Source of the DNA: Terriglobales bacterium
Lineage (GTDB): Bacteria; Acidobacteriota; Terriglobia; Terriglobales; Acidobacteriaceae
Direction of reading: 5' to 3'
Assembly: GCA_025934025.1 (NCBI GenBank)
Contig: JAICYU010000007.1
Location: 1-39,583, forward strand
DNA length: 39,583 nt
Position 1 is the first letter of the stretch. Each line of letters begins with the position of its first letter. A program made the position numbers and the translations under genes. Under the pieces are notes generated by a model that was not told where the DNA came from, did no database searches, and saw nothing but the letters and a program-made list of their open reading frames with translations. This document shows, one piece after another, positions 23,639 through 31,989 of this stretch.

Positions 23639-26554
23639 ATGCGTGGTCGCAAGATCTCGCATTTCCGCATTCTGGAAAAAATCGGGGCCGGCGGGATGGG
23701 CGAGGTCTACAAAGCCGAAGATACAGAACTGGGTCGTTTTGTTGCAATAAAGTTTCTTCCAGAACGGGTTGCTGGAGATCATGAAGCCGTCGAGCGATTT
23801 CGTCGCGAAGCACGCAGTATTTCGGCGTTAAATCACCCGAATATCTGCACCATTTACGAAACTGGAGAATCGGACGGCGAATTTTTCCTGGCTATGGAAT
23901 TTCTGGAGGGGCAGACACTCAGAGAGACTCTCAATGGAGAGACGCTGCAATTCGACCAGGTCCTTGCGTTTGCAACCCAAATCGTCGATGCGTTGGATAC
24001 GGCGCACTCGCATGGAATCATTCACCGGGATATTAAGCCGGAAAATATCTTTGTAACCCGTCGCGGGCAGATCAAGATTCTCGACTTCGGCCTCGCCAAG
24101 GTAACTCTCGACCATTATGGTGTTTCAAGAATGGCTGGAGTGGCCGCTCTCACCACCGCAGCGGGCGCCACACACGATTTCCTGACCACCCCCGGCAGTG
24201 CAGTGGGGACGCTCGCGTACATGTCCCCGGAGCAGGCACGAGGCGCCCCCTTGGATGCGCGGACGGACCTGTTCAGCTTCGGCACAGTGTTATACGAAAT
24301 GTCAACCGATAGCCGTCCTTTTTCAGGCGAAAGCCTTGCTGCGCTCATCGATTCGATTCTGCATGCTAAACCGGCCAGAATTTGCTCCGGGAACCCTCAA
24401 TTCTCAGCAGAGATGGAGCGAATCATTTTCAGTGCCCTGGAAAAAAGTCCAGCCGATCGCGTGGCTTCAGCGGCAATCATGCGCTCCGCCTTTGAGACGT
24501 TGCGGCAAAAGAGGTTGTTGGAAGCGAGACGAGCTTCACCGCTGATCCGCGCTCTAAGAAGGCCTTTCGCTGCAGCCATTTTGGCCCTGGTCCTCGGCGC
24601 TTTGGGCGTTTCTGGCGCACTCATGTATCGCCAACACTCCCGTCTGCGATGGTTGCGTGAGGAGGCCGCACCGGAAATTATTCAATTGGCCTTACAGCGC
24701 AAAGGAATTGCCGCTTATCGGCTTATCAAAGACGCAGAACGCTACGCGTCGAATGATCCTGCTCTGGTAAAAGTAAAGGCCGCGACGCTGTGGCCAAACG
24801 CGGTTCTCTCCAGTCCTTCGGGCGCAGATGTCTATGTGCGTGACTACAGCGACACCCAGGGCAAGTGGGAGTATCTGGGCAAAACTCCTCTGGGAGGGGC
24901 TCGGCTGCCACATGCCTTTTATGCCTTCAAACTCACGAAAGATGGGTATACACCCGTTCAGGCCACCGGCACCGCGCTTGACGGATCTCCGGTCAACGTC
25001 CTGCTTGATCCGGTAGGGAGCCTGCCGCCAGACATGGTCCACATCCCTCCTGGTAAGGTTGATCCAACAGGCCATGCGCCTGCACACGTTGATGATTTTC
25101 TGATGGACAAATTTGAGGTCACTAACCGCGACTACAAAAAATTCGTAGATGCTGGAGGATATCGCGACTCCAGATACTGGAAGCATCAATTCGTCAAAGA
25201 TGGCCGGAAGATGAACTTCAGTGAAGCCATGCTGCTGTTTCGCGATAAGACGAACCGCTTTGGGCCGGCGAATTGGGAACTCGGGGCCTATCCGCCCGGT
25301 GAAGATGAGTATCCTGTCAGCGGCGTAAGCTGGTATGAGGCTGCGGCCTATGCTCAGTTTCAAGGGAAGGCATTGCCCACCGTCTATCACTGGTACCGGG
25401 CCGCGGATATGGGCAGATTCTCCGATATCTTGCAGGCAAGCAACTTTTCCGGAAAAGGGCCGGCCAGAGTGGGCAGCTACGCCGGCTTGGGGCCTTTTGG
25501 GACCTATGATATGGCCGGGAATGTCAAAGAGTGGTGCTTCAATTCGACCGGGCCATCCAGGTACATTCTCGGCGGGGCTTCCACGGATCCTCCGTATCTC
25601 TATCACGATGCTGAAGCGCGATCACCATTTGACCGCTCTGCGGTCAATGGAGTCCGTCTGATGAGATATCTTCATTCGGAGCCTGCTCAGCAAGCTTTGA
25701 ACCGCCCGCTCTCGTTTGAAATGGCTGATTACCGGAAGATGAAGCCTGTACCCGATCCGGTGTTTCGCATCTATGAAAGCCTTTATTCCTATGACCGGAC
25801 GCCGCTCGATCCCCGGATCGAGAGCGAGGATGACAGCTCACTTTATTGGCGGCGGCAGCGCATTACCTTCAATGCCGCATATGGCGACGAACGCGTGATC
25901 GCATATCTATTTCTTCCCAAGAGCGTCTCGCCGCCGTATCAAACGGTTGTCTATTTCCCACATGGCGGGGCTCAGACGTTCCACACTGTTGAAGATACGC
26001 AGTTGGCGCAAATTGACTTTCTGGTGAAGAGCGGACGCGCCCTGATGTTCCCCATCTACAAAGATACTTATGAGCGGCTTGGTACCCCACCGGAGGAAGG
26101 CACAGTTGCTGAACGAGATGAAACCATCCAGCAAGCCAAAGACTTGCGACGCGCTATAGATTACCTTGAAACCCGTCCTGATATTGACACGAAGCATCTG
26201 GCCTATTACGGCATAAGTTGGGGTGCGGAGCTGGGCGCGATCATGACCGCTGTTGAAAAGAGATTCAAAGCCGCAGTGTTTGCAGCCGGAGGCTGTGACA
26301 ATGCCAAAGTCCTTCCGGAGGTGGATCCGATGAACTACGCTCCGCGCGCCAAGTTGCCGGTGCTGATGATCAATGGAAGATACGATTTCATGATTCCGCT
26401 GGAAACCTGTCAGGAGCCCTTCTTCAAGCTTTTAGGCGCTGCGCCGCAGGACAAGAAGCACGTCTTGTTCGATACGGGCCATGCCCCTCCGCAATTGCCG
26501 GTCATGAAAGAAGCTCTGGATTGGCTGGATAAGTATCTGGGGCCAGTGAAATGA
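23639..26554 (+). CDS. Ser/Thr kinase - membrane segment - PEGA-like - FGE-sulfatase-like - alpha/beta hydrolase fusion
   Basis: 971 residues. The kinase (about 8-290) is complete: glycine loop IGAGGMGEVY (15-24), K38 in VAIK, HRDIKPEN (129-136), DFG (149-151), SPEQA (196-200). One membrane segment lies at about 310-331. Residues about 388-457 resemble a PEGA sandwich (SSPSGADVYV, YLGKTPLGG, KLTKDGYTP). Residues about 463-678 form a formylglycine-generating-enzyme/SUMF1-like domain (KFEVTNRDYKKFVDAGG, YPVSGVSWYEAAAYAQF, YDMAGNVKEWC, RYILGGAS, NGVRLMRY), but the paired active-site cysteines of true FGE are absent, so it is probably a binding domain. The C-terminus (about 690-971) is an alpha/beta hydrolase with candidate triad S860 (GISWG), D916 and H948. 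The kinase would face the cytoplasm and the rest the periplasm. Substrates are unknown. Confidence 0.85.
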   Translation: MRGRKISHFRILEKIGAGGMGEVYKAEDTELGRFVAIKFLPERVAGDHEAVERFRREARSISALNHPNICTIYETGESDGEFFLAMEFLEGQTLRETLNGETLQFDQVLAFATQIVDALDTAHSHGIIHRDIKPENIFVTRRGQIKILDFGLAKVTLDHYGVSRMAGVAALTTAAGATHDFLTTPGSAVGTLAYMSPEQARGAPLDARTDLFSFGTVLYEMSTDSRPFSGESLAALIDSILHAKPARICSGNPQFSAEMERIIFSALEKSPADRVASAAIMRSAFETLRQKRLLEARRASPLIRALRRPFAAAILALVLGALGVSGALMYRQHSRLRWLREEAAPEIIQLALQRKGIAAYRLIKDAERYASNDPALVKVKAATLWPNAVLSSPSGADVYVRDYSDTQGKWEYLGKTPLGGARLPHAFYAFKLTKDGYTPVQATGTALDGSPVNVLLDPVGSLPPDMVHIPPGKVDPTGHAPAHVDDFLMDKFEVTNRDYKKFVDAGGYRDSRYWKHQFVKDGRKMNFSEAMLLFRDKTNRFGPANWELGAYPPGEDEYPVSGVSWYEAAAYAQFQGKALPTVYHWYRAADMGRFSDILQASNFSGKGPARVGSYAGLGPFGTYDMAGNVKEWCFNSTGPSRYILGGASTDPPYLYHDAEARSPFDRSAVNGVRLMRYLHSEPAQQALNRPLSFEMADYRKMKPVPDPVFRIYESLYSYDRTPLDPRIESEDDSSLYWRRQRITFNAAYGDERVIAYLFLPKSVSPPYQTVVYFPHGGAQTFHTVEDTQLAQIDFLVKSGRALMFPIYKDTYERLGTPPEEGTVAERDETIQQAKDLRRAIDYLETRPDIDTKHLAYYGISWGAELGAIMTAVEKRFKAAVFAAGGCDNAKVLPEVDPMNYAPRAKLPVLMINGRYDFMIPLETCQEPFFKLLGAAPQDKKHVLFDTGHAPPQLPVMKEALDWLDKYLGPVK

Positions 26555-26575
26555 ACAGCCGATGACCAAGTTTTC

Positions 26576-29107
26576 ATGATCACAGAGCAGGAGATCCTTC
26601 GCTATCTCGCCAAGCAGCCACGGCATCTGGCCGGTTACAAACAAATCCTGCATGACTTCGGCCTTCGTGGGAAAGAGCGCCGGCCATTGGAGCAGACGCT
26701 GCGCGAGATGACGCGGCAGAAAAAGCTCGTCACGATCGGCAAAGAGCGATGGGCGCTTCCTTCGGCTGCTTCAAACAACGATCTCGTGTTGGGCCATTTG
26801 CGCATGCATCGTGATGGATACGGATTCGTCACACCTGATCCGGATGGTCTTCCCCCCCGCGCCAAAGGCAAGCTGCTAGGCGATGTTTTTATTCCGCCGC
26901 CTGAGATCGGCAGCGCCATGCACGGCGACCAGGTACTGGTGGAGCTCGGACGCATTCGCCCGGACGGAAAAGGTGAAGGCCGAATTCTGAGAGTGACCGA
27001 GCGAGAACAGGCGCGCGTCGTCGGCATGTTCCATTACGGCAGCCGGAACAACTATGTCACGCCGATTGACGAGAAGGTTGGGATGGAGATCACCATCCCG
27101 CCTGGAATGGAAGACCCACAAGAGCAGCAAGAACTCAAACAAGCATCGCAGAACGATACGAAACAAGGCGGTTCACCCAGTCCAAAACATTCGCGGAAAG
27201 CTGGTCCGCACCGGGTGCTCGGCGAAGAAGCGAAGCAGCGGGACTGGACCGATCTGGAAGGCGTTGTGGTGGAGGTGGAGATCACGCAATTTCCTTCCGC
27301 CACTCAGGGCCCGCGCGGCCGAGTGGTAGAGATTCTCGGTTACGAAGATGATTTTGGCGTGGATGTAGAGATCATCATCCGCAAGCACCACATCCGCCAT
27401 ACGTTTCTCGCAGATGCGCTCGCAGAAGCGCAGGAGATCAGCCCGGTAATCCCACAAGCTGAAATTGCGCGGCGCAACGACTACCGCGACCTGCCCATTG
27501 TGACCATTGACGGAGAGACAGCGCGCGACTTCGACGATGCAGTACTTGTTACCCGCCTGCCTCACGGACATTACGAGCTGCAAGTTCATATCGCCGACGT
27601 TGCCCATTACGTTGAAGACGGCTCTGCCATTGATGATGAAGCCCGCAAGCGCGGCACGTCAGTTTACTTCCCGGATCGCGCCGTGCCCATGCTGCCGCTG
27701 GAGCTTTCGACTGACATCTGCAGTCTTCGCCCTCACATGGACCGGCTGGTACTTTCCTGCGTGATGGAGATGGATCGCCAGGGAGAGGTTCTGAGCTACG
27801 AACTGGCGGAAGGCGTCATCCGCTCCGCTCAGCGAATGACTTATACGGACGTGAACGCCGTAATCGAAGGCGACGAGCACATCCGCCGTCGTTACGCCGC
27901 ACTGGCCCCCAATTTCGAGCTGATGTACGAACTGGCGCAGGTGCTGAACAAAAAAAGAGCCAGGCGCGGCTCCATTGACTTTGATTTGCCGGAGCCGGTG
28001 ATTGAGTTTGACGAGCACGGAATGATGAAAGGCGTGATCGCGTCCGAGCGGAACTGGGCGCATCGGCTGATTGAAGAATTCATGCTCGCTGCCAATGAGA
28101 CCGTTGCTACTCATCTCGAGCAGCACGGAATCGCCAGTCTTTATCGTATTCACGAGAAGCCTGATCCCAAGCGGATTTACGATTTTGAAACCATCGCAGC
28201 CAGCTTCGGCTATTCGCTCGGCGTGGGAGCGCTGCCCATCAAGCGCGTGCAGACGCGGACCGACAAACGATCGCATTATGGCAGCGGGCGCCGTGCCCCG
28301 GTTGTCGAATTGCCCGAAGAAGTCCACGTGACTCCGCGCATGTATCAGAAGCTGGTGCAGAAGATCACCGGCAAGCCGGAAGAGCGCGTGCTGTCGTATC
28401 TGATGCTGCGCTCGCTGAAACAGGCGCGCTATTCGGAAATCAATGAAGGGCACTTCGCTCTGGCTGCGGCAACTTACACTCATTTCACGTCGCCGATTCG
28501 CCGCTATCCCGATCTGATCGTGCACAGAATTCTCAAGGCTGTTCTGCATGAGAGCGGAGGCAAGAATCAGGGGCTTACGGCCGAAGGCCCCGGAGACTCA
28601 TCTCCCTGGTCGAAAAGGCGCCCTTCGTCCAGCAGGTCCATTTCGTCCACTTCGTCCAGCGGCCCTCCCAAAAAGCTGAAAGCTGTAGCCGGCCTGTCGC
28701 TTGATACTCTGCACGACATTGCTGAAAGTTCCAGCCAGACTGAGCGCGCTGCCGACGAAGCTGAACGCGAGCTGATGGAATGGAAAAAACTCAAGTTCAT
28801 GCAGGACCGGCTTGGCGAAGAGTTCGACGGCTTGATCGTTAGCGTGACCAAGTTTGGTTTCTTTGTCGAGCTGGTGGACCTTTTTATTGAAGGCCTGGTC
28901 CCGATTGACTCTCTCGAAGGCGACCAGTACACGTTCCGCGAGAACACGCGGCAGATCATCGGCAGCCACTCCCGCAAGACATTTTCCATCGGCGACAAGG
29001 TGCGCGTGCTGGCCGACCGCATTGATCCCGTCCAGCACAAAATCCAGTTCGCGCTGGCGGAAGAAGCGCCAAAGCGCGCGCAACGGCGGCACAAAGGACG
29101 CGGCTGA
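26576..29107 (+). CDS. rnr: Ribonuclease R (3'-5' exoribonuclease) with a low-complexity insertion
   Basis: 843 residues. RNase R degrades structured RNA. An N-terminal winged-helix-like region (1-65; YKQILHDFGLRGKERRPLEQTLREM) is followed by cold-shock domains (LGHLRMHRDGYGFVTPDP). The RNB domain has the metal-binding TIDGETARDFDDAV near 309-322, and the conserved block HFTSPIRRYPDLIVHR. The C-terminal S1 domain contains EEFDGLIVSVTKFGFFVELVDLFIEGLVPI, and the end is basic. Between RNB and S1, residues about 660-700 hold a Ser/Pro/Lys-rich insert coded in part by four 9-bp repeats (28622-28657), longer than the short linker expected. A second variable linker lies near 180-215 (Gln/Lys-rich). 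The start ATG at 26576 is 21 bp after the kinase fusion stop. Confidence 0.95.
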   Translation: MITEQEILRYLAKQPRHLAGYKQILHDFGLRGKERRPLEQTLREMTRQKKLVTIGKERWALPSAASNNDLVLGHLRMHRDGYGFVTPDPDGLPPRAKGKLLGDVFIPPPEIGSAMHGDQVLVELGRIRPDGKGEGRILRVTEREQARVVGMFHYGSRNNYVTPIDEKVGMEITIPPGMEDPQEQQELKQASQNDTKQGGSPSPKHSRKAGPHRVLGEEAKQRDWTDLEGVVVEVEITQFPSATQGPRGRVVEILGYEDDFGVDVEIIIRKHHIRHTFLADALAEAQEISPVIPQAEIARRNDYRDLPIVTIDGETARDFDDAVLVTRLPHGHYELQVHIADVAHYVEDGSAIDDEARKRGTSVYFPDRAVPMLPLELSTDICSLRPHMDRLVLSCVMEMDRQGEVLSYELAEGVIRSAQRMTYTDVNAVIEGDEHIRRRYAALAPNFELMYELAQVLNKKRARRGSIDFDLPEPVIEFDEHGMMKGVIASERNWAHRLIEEFMLAANETVATHLEQHGIASLYRIHEKPDPKRIYDFETIAASFGYSLGVGALPIKRVQTRTDKRSHYGSGRRAPVVELPEEVHVTPRMYQKLVQKITGKPEERVLSYLMLRSLKQARYSEINEGHFALAAATYTHFTSPIRRYPDLIVHRILKAVLHESGGKNQGLTAEGPGDSSPWSKRRPSSSRSISSTSSSGPPKKLKAVAGLSLDTLHDIAESSSQTERAADEAERELMEWKKLKFMQDRLGEEFDGLIVSVTKFGFFVELVDLFIEGLVPIDSLEGDQYTFRENTRQIIGSHSRKTFSIGDKVRVLADRIDPVQHKIQFALAEEAPKRAQRRHKGRG
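28622..28657 (+). repeat. Four 9-bp tandem repeats inside rnr
   Basis: CCTTCGTCC, AGCAGGTCC, ATTTCGTCC and ACTTCGTCC lie head to tail at 28622-28630, 28631-28639, 28640-28648 and 28649-28657. All end in GTCC and three of four share TTCGTCC. The period is a multiple of three, so the reading frame of rnr is kept and the array is translated as a Ser/Arg-rich stretch between the RNB and S1 domains. Confidence 0.8.
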
Positions 29108-29166
29108 GATTCGATCGCTTCTCCTAAAGATTCGGCTCGATGGGTGCTCTTGGTAGAATGGTTCTA

Positions 29167-29442
29167 ATGCCGCGAATGGTGAAATGCGCAAAGCTGGGGA
29201 GCGAACTGCCGGGGCTGGACGAGCCGCCGTTTGATACTCCTTTGGGCCAAAAGATTTATGAGAGCGTCAGTGCCGAGGCCTGGAGGATGTGGAGCGAGCA
29301 CTCCAAAATGCTGCTGAATGAGTACCGTCTTCAGCCCTGGAAGCCGGAAGCGCAGCAGTTCCTGGTGGAGCAGATGGAAGCTTTCTTTTTCGGCCCAGGT
29401 TCGGCTCTTCCCAAGGAGTACGTGCCACCGCCGAAGCCCTGA
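29167..29442 (+). CDS. yggX: YggX-type Fe(II)-trafficking/oxidative-damage protection protein
   Basis: 91 residues, the family length. Recognised from MVKCAKLGSELPGLDEPPF, GQKIYESVSAEAWRMWSEHSKMLLNEYRL and AQQFLVEQMEAFFFG, which match the YggX (Pfam Iron_traffic) pattern including the conserved cysteine near the start (C7 here). YggX protects iron-sulfur enzymes and is thought to handle labile iron. ATG at 29167 gives MPRMVKCAKLG, aligning with the usual MSRTVxC start; ATG at 29176 or 29158 are alternatives. It follows rnr by 59 bp. A hairpin terminator lies downstream before the convergent hydrolase. Confidence 0.9.
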   Translation: MPRMVKCAKLGSELPGLDEPPFDTPLGQKIYESVSAEAWRMWSEHSKMLLNEYRLQPWKPEAQQFLVEQMEAFFFGPGSALPKEYVPPPKP

Positions 29443-29544
29443 GCCTTCTTCTGATTAAAAATTTTTAATTGCACTATTTCTTATATTTTTTGGTACTCTG
29501 GCCTGCCACTATATCAATGTAAAGCTGCGCCTGACGCAAGCTTG

Positions 29545-29586
29545 CTCCTTGGGAGTTTTCGGCAGAGAGCTCCTTTGGGGCTTTTT
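29545..29586 (+). terminator. Two tandem hairpins with T-runs (rho-independent terminator)
   Basis: CTCC-TTG-GGAG followed by TTTT (29546-29559), then AGCTCC-TTT-GGGGCT followed by TTTT (29568-29586, one G-T pair in the stem). Both are on the plus strand downstream of yggX, just before the end of the convergent hydrolase gene. Further upstream ATTAAAAATTTTTAAT (29454-29469) is a perfect 16-bp A/T palindrome that may add to termination. Confidence 0.65.
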
Positions 29587-30382
29587 ATTTGCGCGCCGTT
29601 GTTCGCTTTCCTTCAAGAAAGCTCCTTATTTCCGGCCAATGTCGCACGACCGTCTCTTCGGTCTTGAGATGACCGCCACGAGGCAGGAGCTTGAGTCTGA
29701 TTCCAGCGGCATCTGCGAATTGCCGGACCGATTGCCAGGGAATGTAGGGGTCGTCTTTGGCGTGGAACATCAGTATTTTCTCCGGCGCAAGCCGCTCGAT
29801 CTCTTTCACCGGATTGAAGAACCTGCCGGAGCGCAGCTTGTTCCAGTTTTTTTCTTTCAACCGATAGCCATGTCCGAACGCTTCGCGCAGGTAGGCCGGA
29901 TAGCTCGGATTGGAGGTTTCCTTCGGCTGTTCCTGGCCGAGAATGCTCCAGTCCACCACTGGACAGTTCGCGACAACTTTTGTAACGCGCGGATCAAGTG
30001 AGGCTAAGATGGCTGCGGCTCCCCCAAAACTGCCGCCGATCACAAAGATCTCTTCCGGCTTTAACTTGAACTCCTGTCCAAAGGCGTTTTCGCGCAGCCC
30101 TTTCGGAAGCTCGTCAATGATGTCCTTGATGTCCTGCTCCGGCGACTGGTGCAGAAATTCACCATCGCTCTCCCACGCTCCACGCCATCGCGGATAGATA
30201 ACCCAGTATCCTTTCCCGGCAAGAAACCGGGCCAGCGGCTGTTTCCTGGGGACGGAGGGTATGCCATCGCAAAGAATGATGACCTTGTCCTGTTCTCGCG
30301 TTCGCGCAGGCGGCAGAAACTCGGCAACGATCTCTTGCTTAAAGCGGGTGCGAAACACCGGAGAAGTATACTTGGCGTGCAA
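29585..30382 (-). CDS. Alpha/beta hydrolase (prolyl-oligopeptidase/esterase-like)
   Basis: 265 residues, no signal peptide. The nucleophile elbow GGSFGG puts the serine at S118. An acid residue lies in HAKDDPYIPW (D211) and the histidine in PRGGHLK (H238), a complete catalytic triad in the usual order. The oxyanion region is ILCDGIPSVP. Members hydrolyse esters or peptides; the substrate cannot be told. The first possible start is TTG at 30382, right after an in-frame TGA; GTG at 30358 (giving VFRTRFKQEI) is an alternative and neither has a good ribosome site. The divergent metallopeptidase-like gene begins only 24 bp away, so promoters must lie inside the neighbouring reading frames. Confidence 0.8.
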   Translation of the reverse strand: MHAKYTSPVFRTRFKQEIVAEFLPPARTREQDKVIILCDGIPSVPRKQPLARFLAGKGYWVIYPRWRGAWESDGEFLHQSPEQDIKDIIDELPKGLRENAFGQEFKLKPEEIFVIGGSFGGAAAILASLDPRVTKVVANCPVVDWSILGQEQPKETSNPSYPAYLREAFGHGYRLKEKNWNKLRSGRFFNPVKEIERLAPEKILMFHAKDDPYIPWQSVRQFADAAGIRLKLLPRGGHLKTEETVVRHWPEIRSFLEGKRTTARK

Positions 30383-30395
30383 TCATCTTCTACTC

Positions 30396-30400
30396 AGGAG
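30396..30400 (+). promoter_or_regulatory. Ribosome binding site supporting a TTG start
   Basis: AGGAG ends 6 bp before TTG 30407. The TTG opens directly into a signal peptide, which together with this site overrides longer in-frame starts lying antisense within the hydrolase gene. Confidence 0.65.
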
Positions 30401-30406
30401 CCGGTC

Positions 30407-31744
30407 TTGGGTAAGCTACACAGCTTTTTCCTGTCGCTCGCATTTTCATCACTGGCTTTTGGCCAGCAGGCCGCAATCAATCCCGAGTTTGCTCAGCAGT
30501 ACTTCCAGGAGATGAGGGCAGTCTCGCAGAAAGATGGTGGCCGCCTGTGGGGCGTGACGCTATACGGCCCCATGCTATTTGCCGACCCAGGCACGCACCG
30601 GGTGGTCGCAAACCAGGCGGACAAAGAAGGCCGGCTGCACGAGCAGAACGGCGTTTTCCTCGGGCAGCTTTCGCCGGAGATGCCGATTGCCAACACTGGA
30701 GTGGATTGGGCCGGGGTGCGCTGGACCATGGTGATGTGGCCTCTGCCTGATAACCGGCGCCCGCGGAAGCAACTGATGGCGCACGAATCGTTTCACCGCA
30801 TTCAACCGCAGCTTGGATTGAAGCCGCTCGAGAACAGCAACAACCATCTTGACGGCCGCATCGGACGTGCATGGCTACAACTGGAGTGGCGCGCCCTCTC
30901 CAAGGCCCTCAACACGAACGGTTCCGCACAGCGGGATGCAATTTCCGATGCCCTCTACTTTCGCGCACTGCGCCGGTTTTTGATCCCGAATGCGGCAATC
31001 AACGAGAACCGCCTTGAAGCCAATGAGGGCGTGGCCGAGTACACAGGGGTAAAGTTGAGCGCGCGTTATCCGCAGGAAGCCGCTCTGGTGGCTTCGGTGA
31101 TTTTGTGGCAAGGCCCGAATCGCTCGCCGTTCGTGCGCAGCTTTGCTTACGTCTCCGGCCCGGCGTATGGCGTTCTGCTCGATGAGAGCGGCACGCCGTG
31201 GCGCAAGCGACTCACGCCGGATTCCGATCTGGGCGCGCTGCTCGCCTCGGCTTATCACGTTGCTTACCCGCTAGCGGGAAACGGCACCAGCCCCAATCCG
31301 AAATTGAATGAAACGGAAGCCGCCGCCCGAGCGCAAAAGTATGATGGCGACGAGGTGGTCGTCCACGAGAAGGAGCGCGAAGCCAGACAGCAGAAAGTCA
31401 TTGCTGAAGCTCGCTCGCGGTTGATCGAACATCCGGTACTGGTGCTTCCGGCAAGCACGAACGTCAACTACAGCTTTGATCCTGACCAGGTCACGGCCAT
31501 CAACGACGATGAGAGCGTCTTTTCAGGCGATGTGAAGGTAATTGACTCGTGGGGCGTGCTCTCCGTGACAACCGGCGCGCTATTTGTGCGTGAAAATGGT
31601 CGTATTGTGCGCGTCCAGGTCCCCGCACCCTCCCATCCTGCCGGCTCTCATATCAGCGGAGACGGCTGGCAGTTAGAGCTCAAGCCCGGGTGGGATCTAG
31701 TGCCGGGACAAAGGCAGGGAGATTGGACGGTTAAACAGAAATAG
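30407..31744 (+). CDS. Secreted protein with HExxH...E zinc-peptidase signature; family not recognised
   Basis: 445 residues from a TTG start. The signal peptide reads GKLHSFFLSLAFSSLAFG, with a likely cut before QQAAINPEF. I do not recognise the family. The centre holds HESFH at 126-130 (HExxH) preceded by PRKQLMA, and 77 residues later NEGVAEYTG with E207 and E211. HExxH plus a downstream Glu in an (N)ExxxEY helix is the zinc-ligand pattern of gluzincin-type metallopeptidases. The C-terminal part (about 325-445) has a charged helix (EKEREARQQKVIAEARSRL) then beta-rich sequence ending WQLELKPGWDLVPG, likely a separate domain. Peptidase activity is inference. It diverges from an alpha/beta hydrolase with only 24 bp between starts. 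Confidence 0.72.
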   Translation: MGKLHSFFLSLAFSSLAFGQQAAINPEFAQQYFQEMRAVSQKDGGRLWGVTLYGPMLFADPGTHRVVANQADKEGRLHEQNGVFLGQLSPEMPIANTGVDWAGVRWTMVMWPLPDNRRPRKQLMAHESFHRIQPQLGLKPLENSNNHLDGRIGRAWLQLEWRALSKALNTNGSAQRDAISDALYFRALRRFLIPNAAINENRLEANEGVAEYTGVKLSARYPQEAALVASVILWQGPNRSPFVRSFAYVSGPAYGVLLDESGTPWRKRLTPDSDLGALLASAYHVAYPLAGNGTSPNPKLNETEAAARAQKYDGDEVVVHEKEREARQQKVIAEARSRLIEHPVLVLPASTNVNYSFDPDQVTAINDDESVFSGDVKVIDSWGVLSVTTGALFVRENGRIVRVQVPAPSHPAGSHISGDGWQLELKPGWDLVPGQRQGDWTVKQK

Positions 31745-31769
31745 CTTCGAGAAATGCAGTCAGACGATC

Positions 31770-31787
31770 CGCTTCGCGCCCGAAGCG
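31770..31787. terminator. Perfect 7-bp hairpin after the metallopeptidase-like gene
   Basis: CGCTTCG, loop CGCC, CGAAGCG, 26 bp after the stop at 31744. No T-run follows, so this is a possible terminator or RNA-stabilising stem only. The remaining bases to the tRNA (31788-31912) show nothing I can name. Confidence 0.4.
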
Positions 31788-31912
31788 ATTCAGCAACTCA
31801 AAGGTTTGTTAAACAAGCTTCTAGCGTGGCCGTCAAGGTACCACTTTGAATGTGCTACACTCCACGCGCTCCGGCTTCGCTCGTGGGCATTCGTTTGTGG
31901 CATGAAGAGAAA

Positions 31913-31989
31913 TGGTCGGGACGGGCAGATTTGAACTGCCGACCCCTCGCACCCCAAGCGAGTGCTCTACCAGGCTGAGCCACGTCCCG
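31913..31989 (-). tRNA. tRNA-Pro, anticodon GGG
   Basis: The minus strand folds as a full cloverleaf of 77 nt. Acceptor CGGGACG pairs with CGTCCCG. The D arm is GCTC-AGCCTGGTA-GAGC. The anticodon arm is CTCGC-TTGGGGT-GCGAG with anticodon GGG. The variable loop is GGGTC. The T arm is GGCAG-TTCAAAT-CTGCC, followed by discriminator A and an encoded CCA end (31913-31915). Anticodon GGG reads the proline codons CCC and CCU. It stands alone between two protein genes on the opposite strand. Confidence 0.97.

Noticed and set aside
30149-30406. Longer start for the HExxH protein
   Set aside because: The extension lies antisense within the hydrolase gene and would bury the signal peptide; AGGAG and the signal sequence fix TTG 30407.
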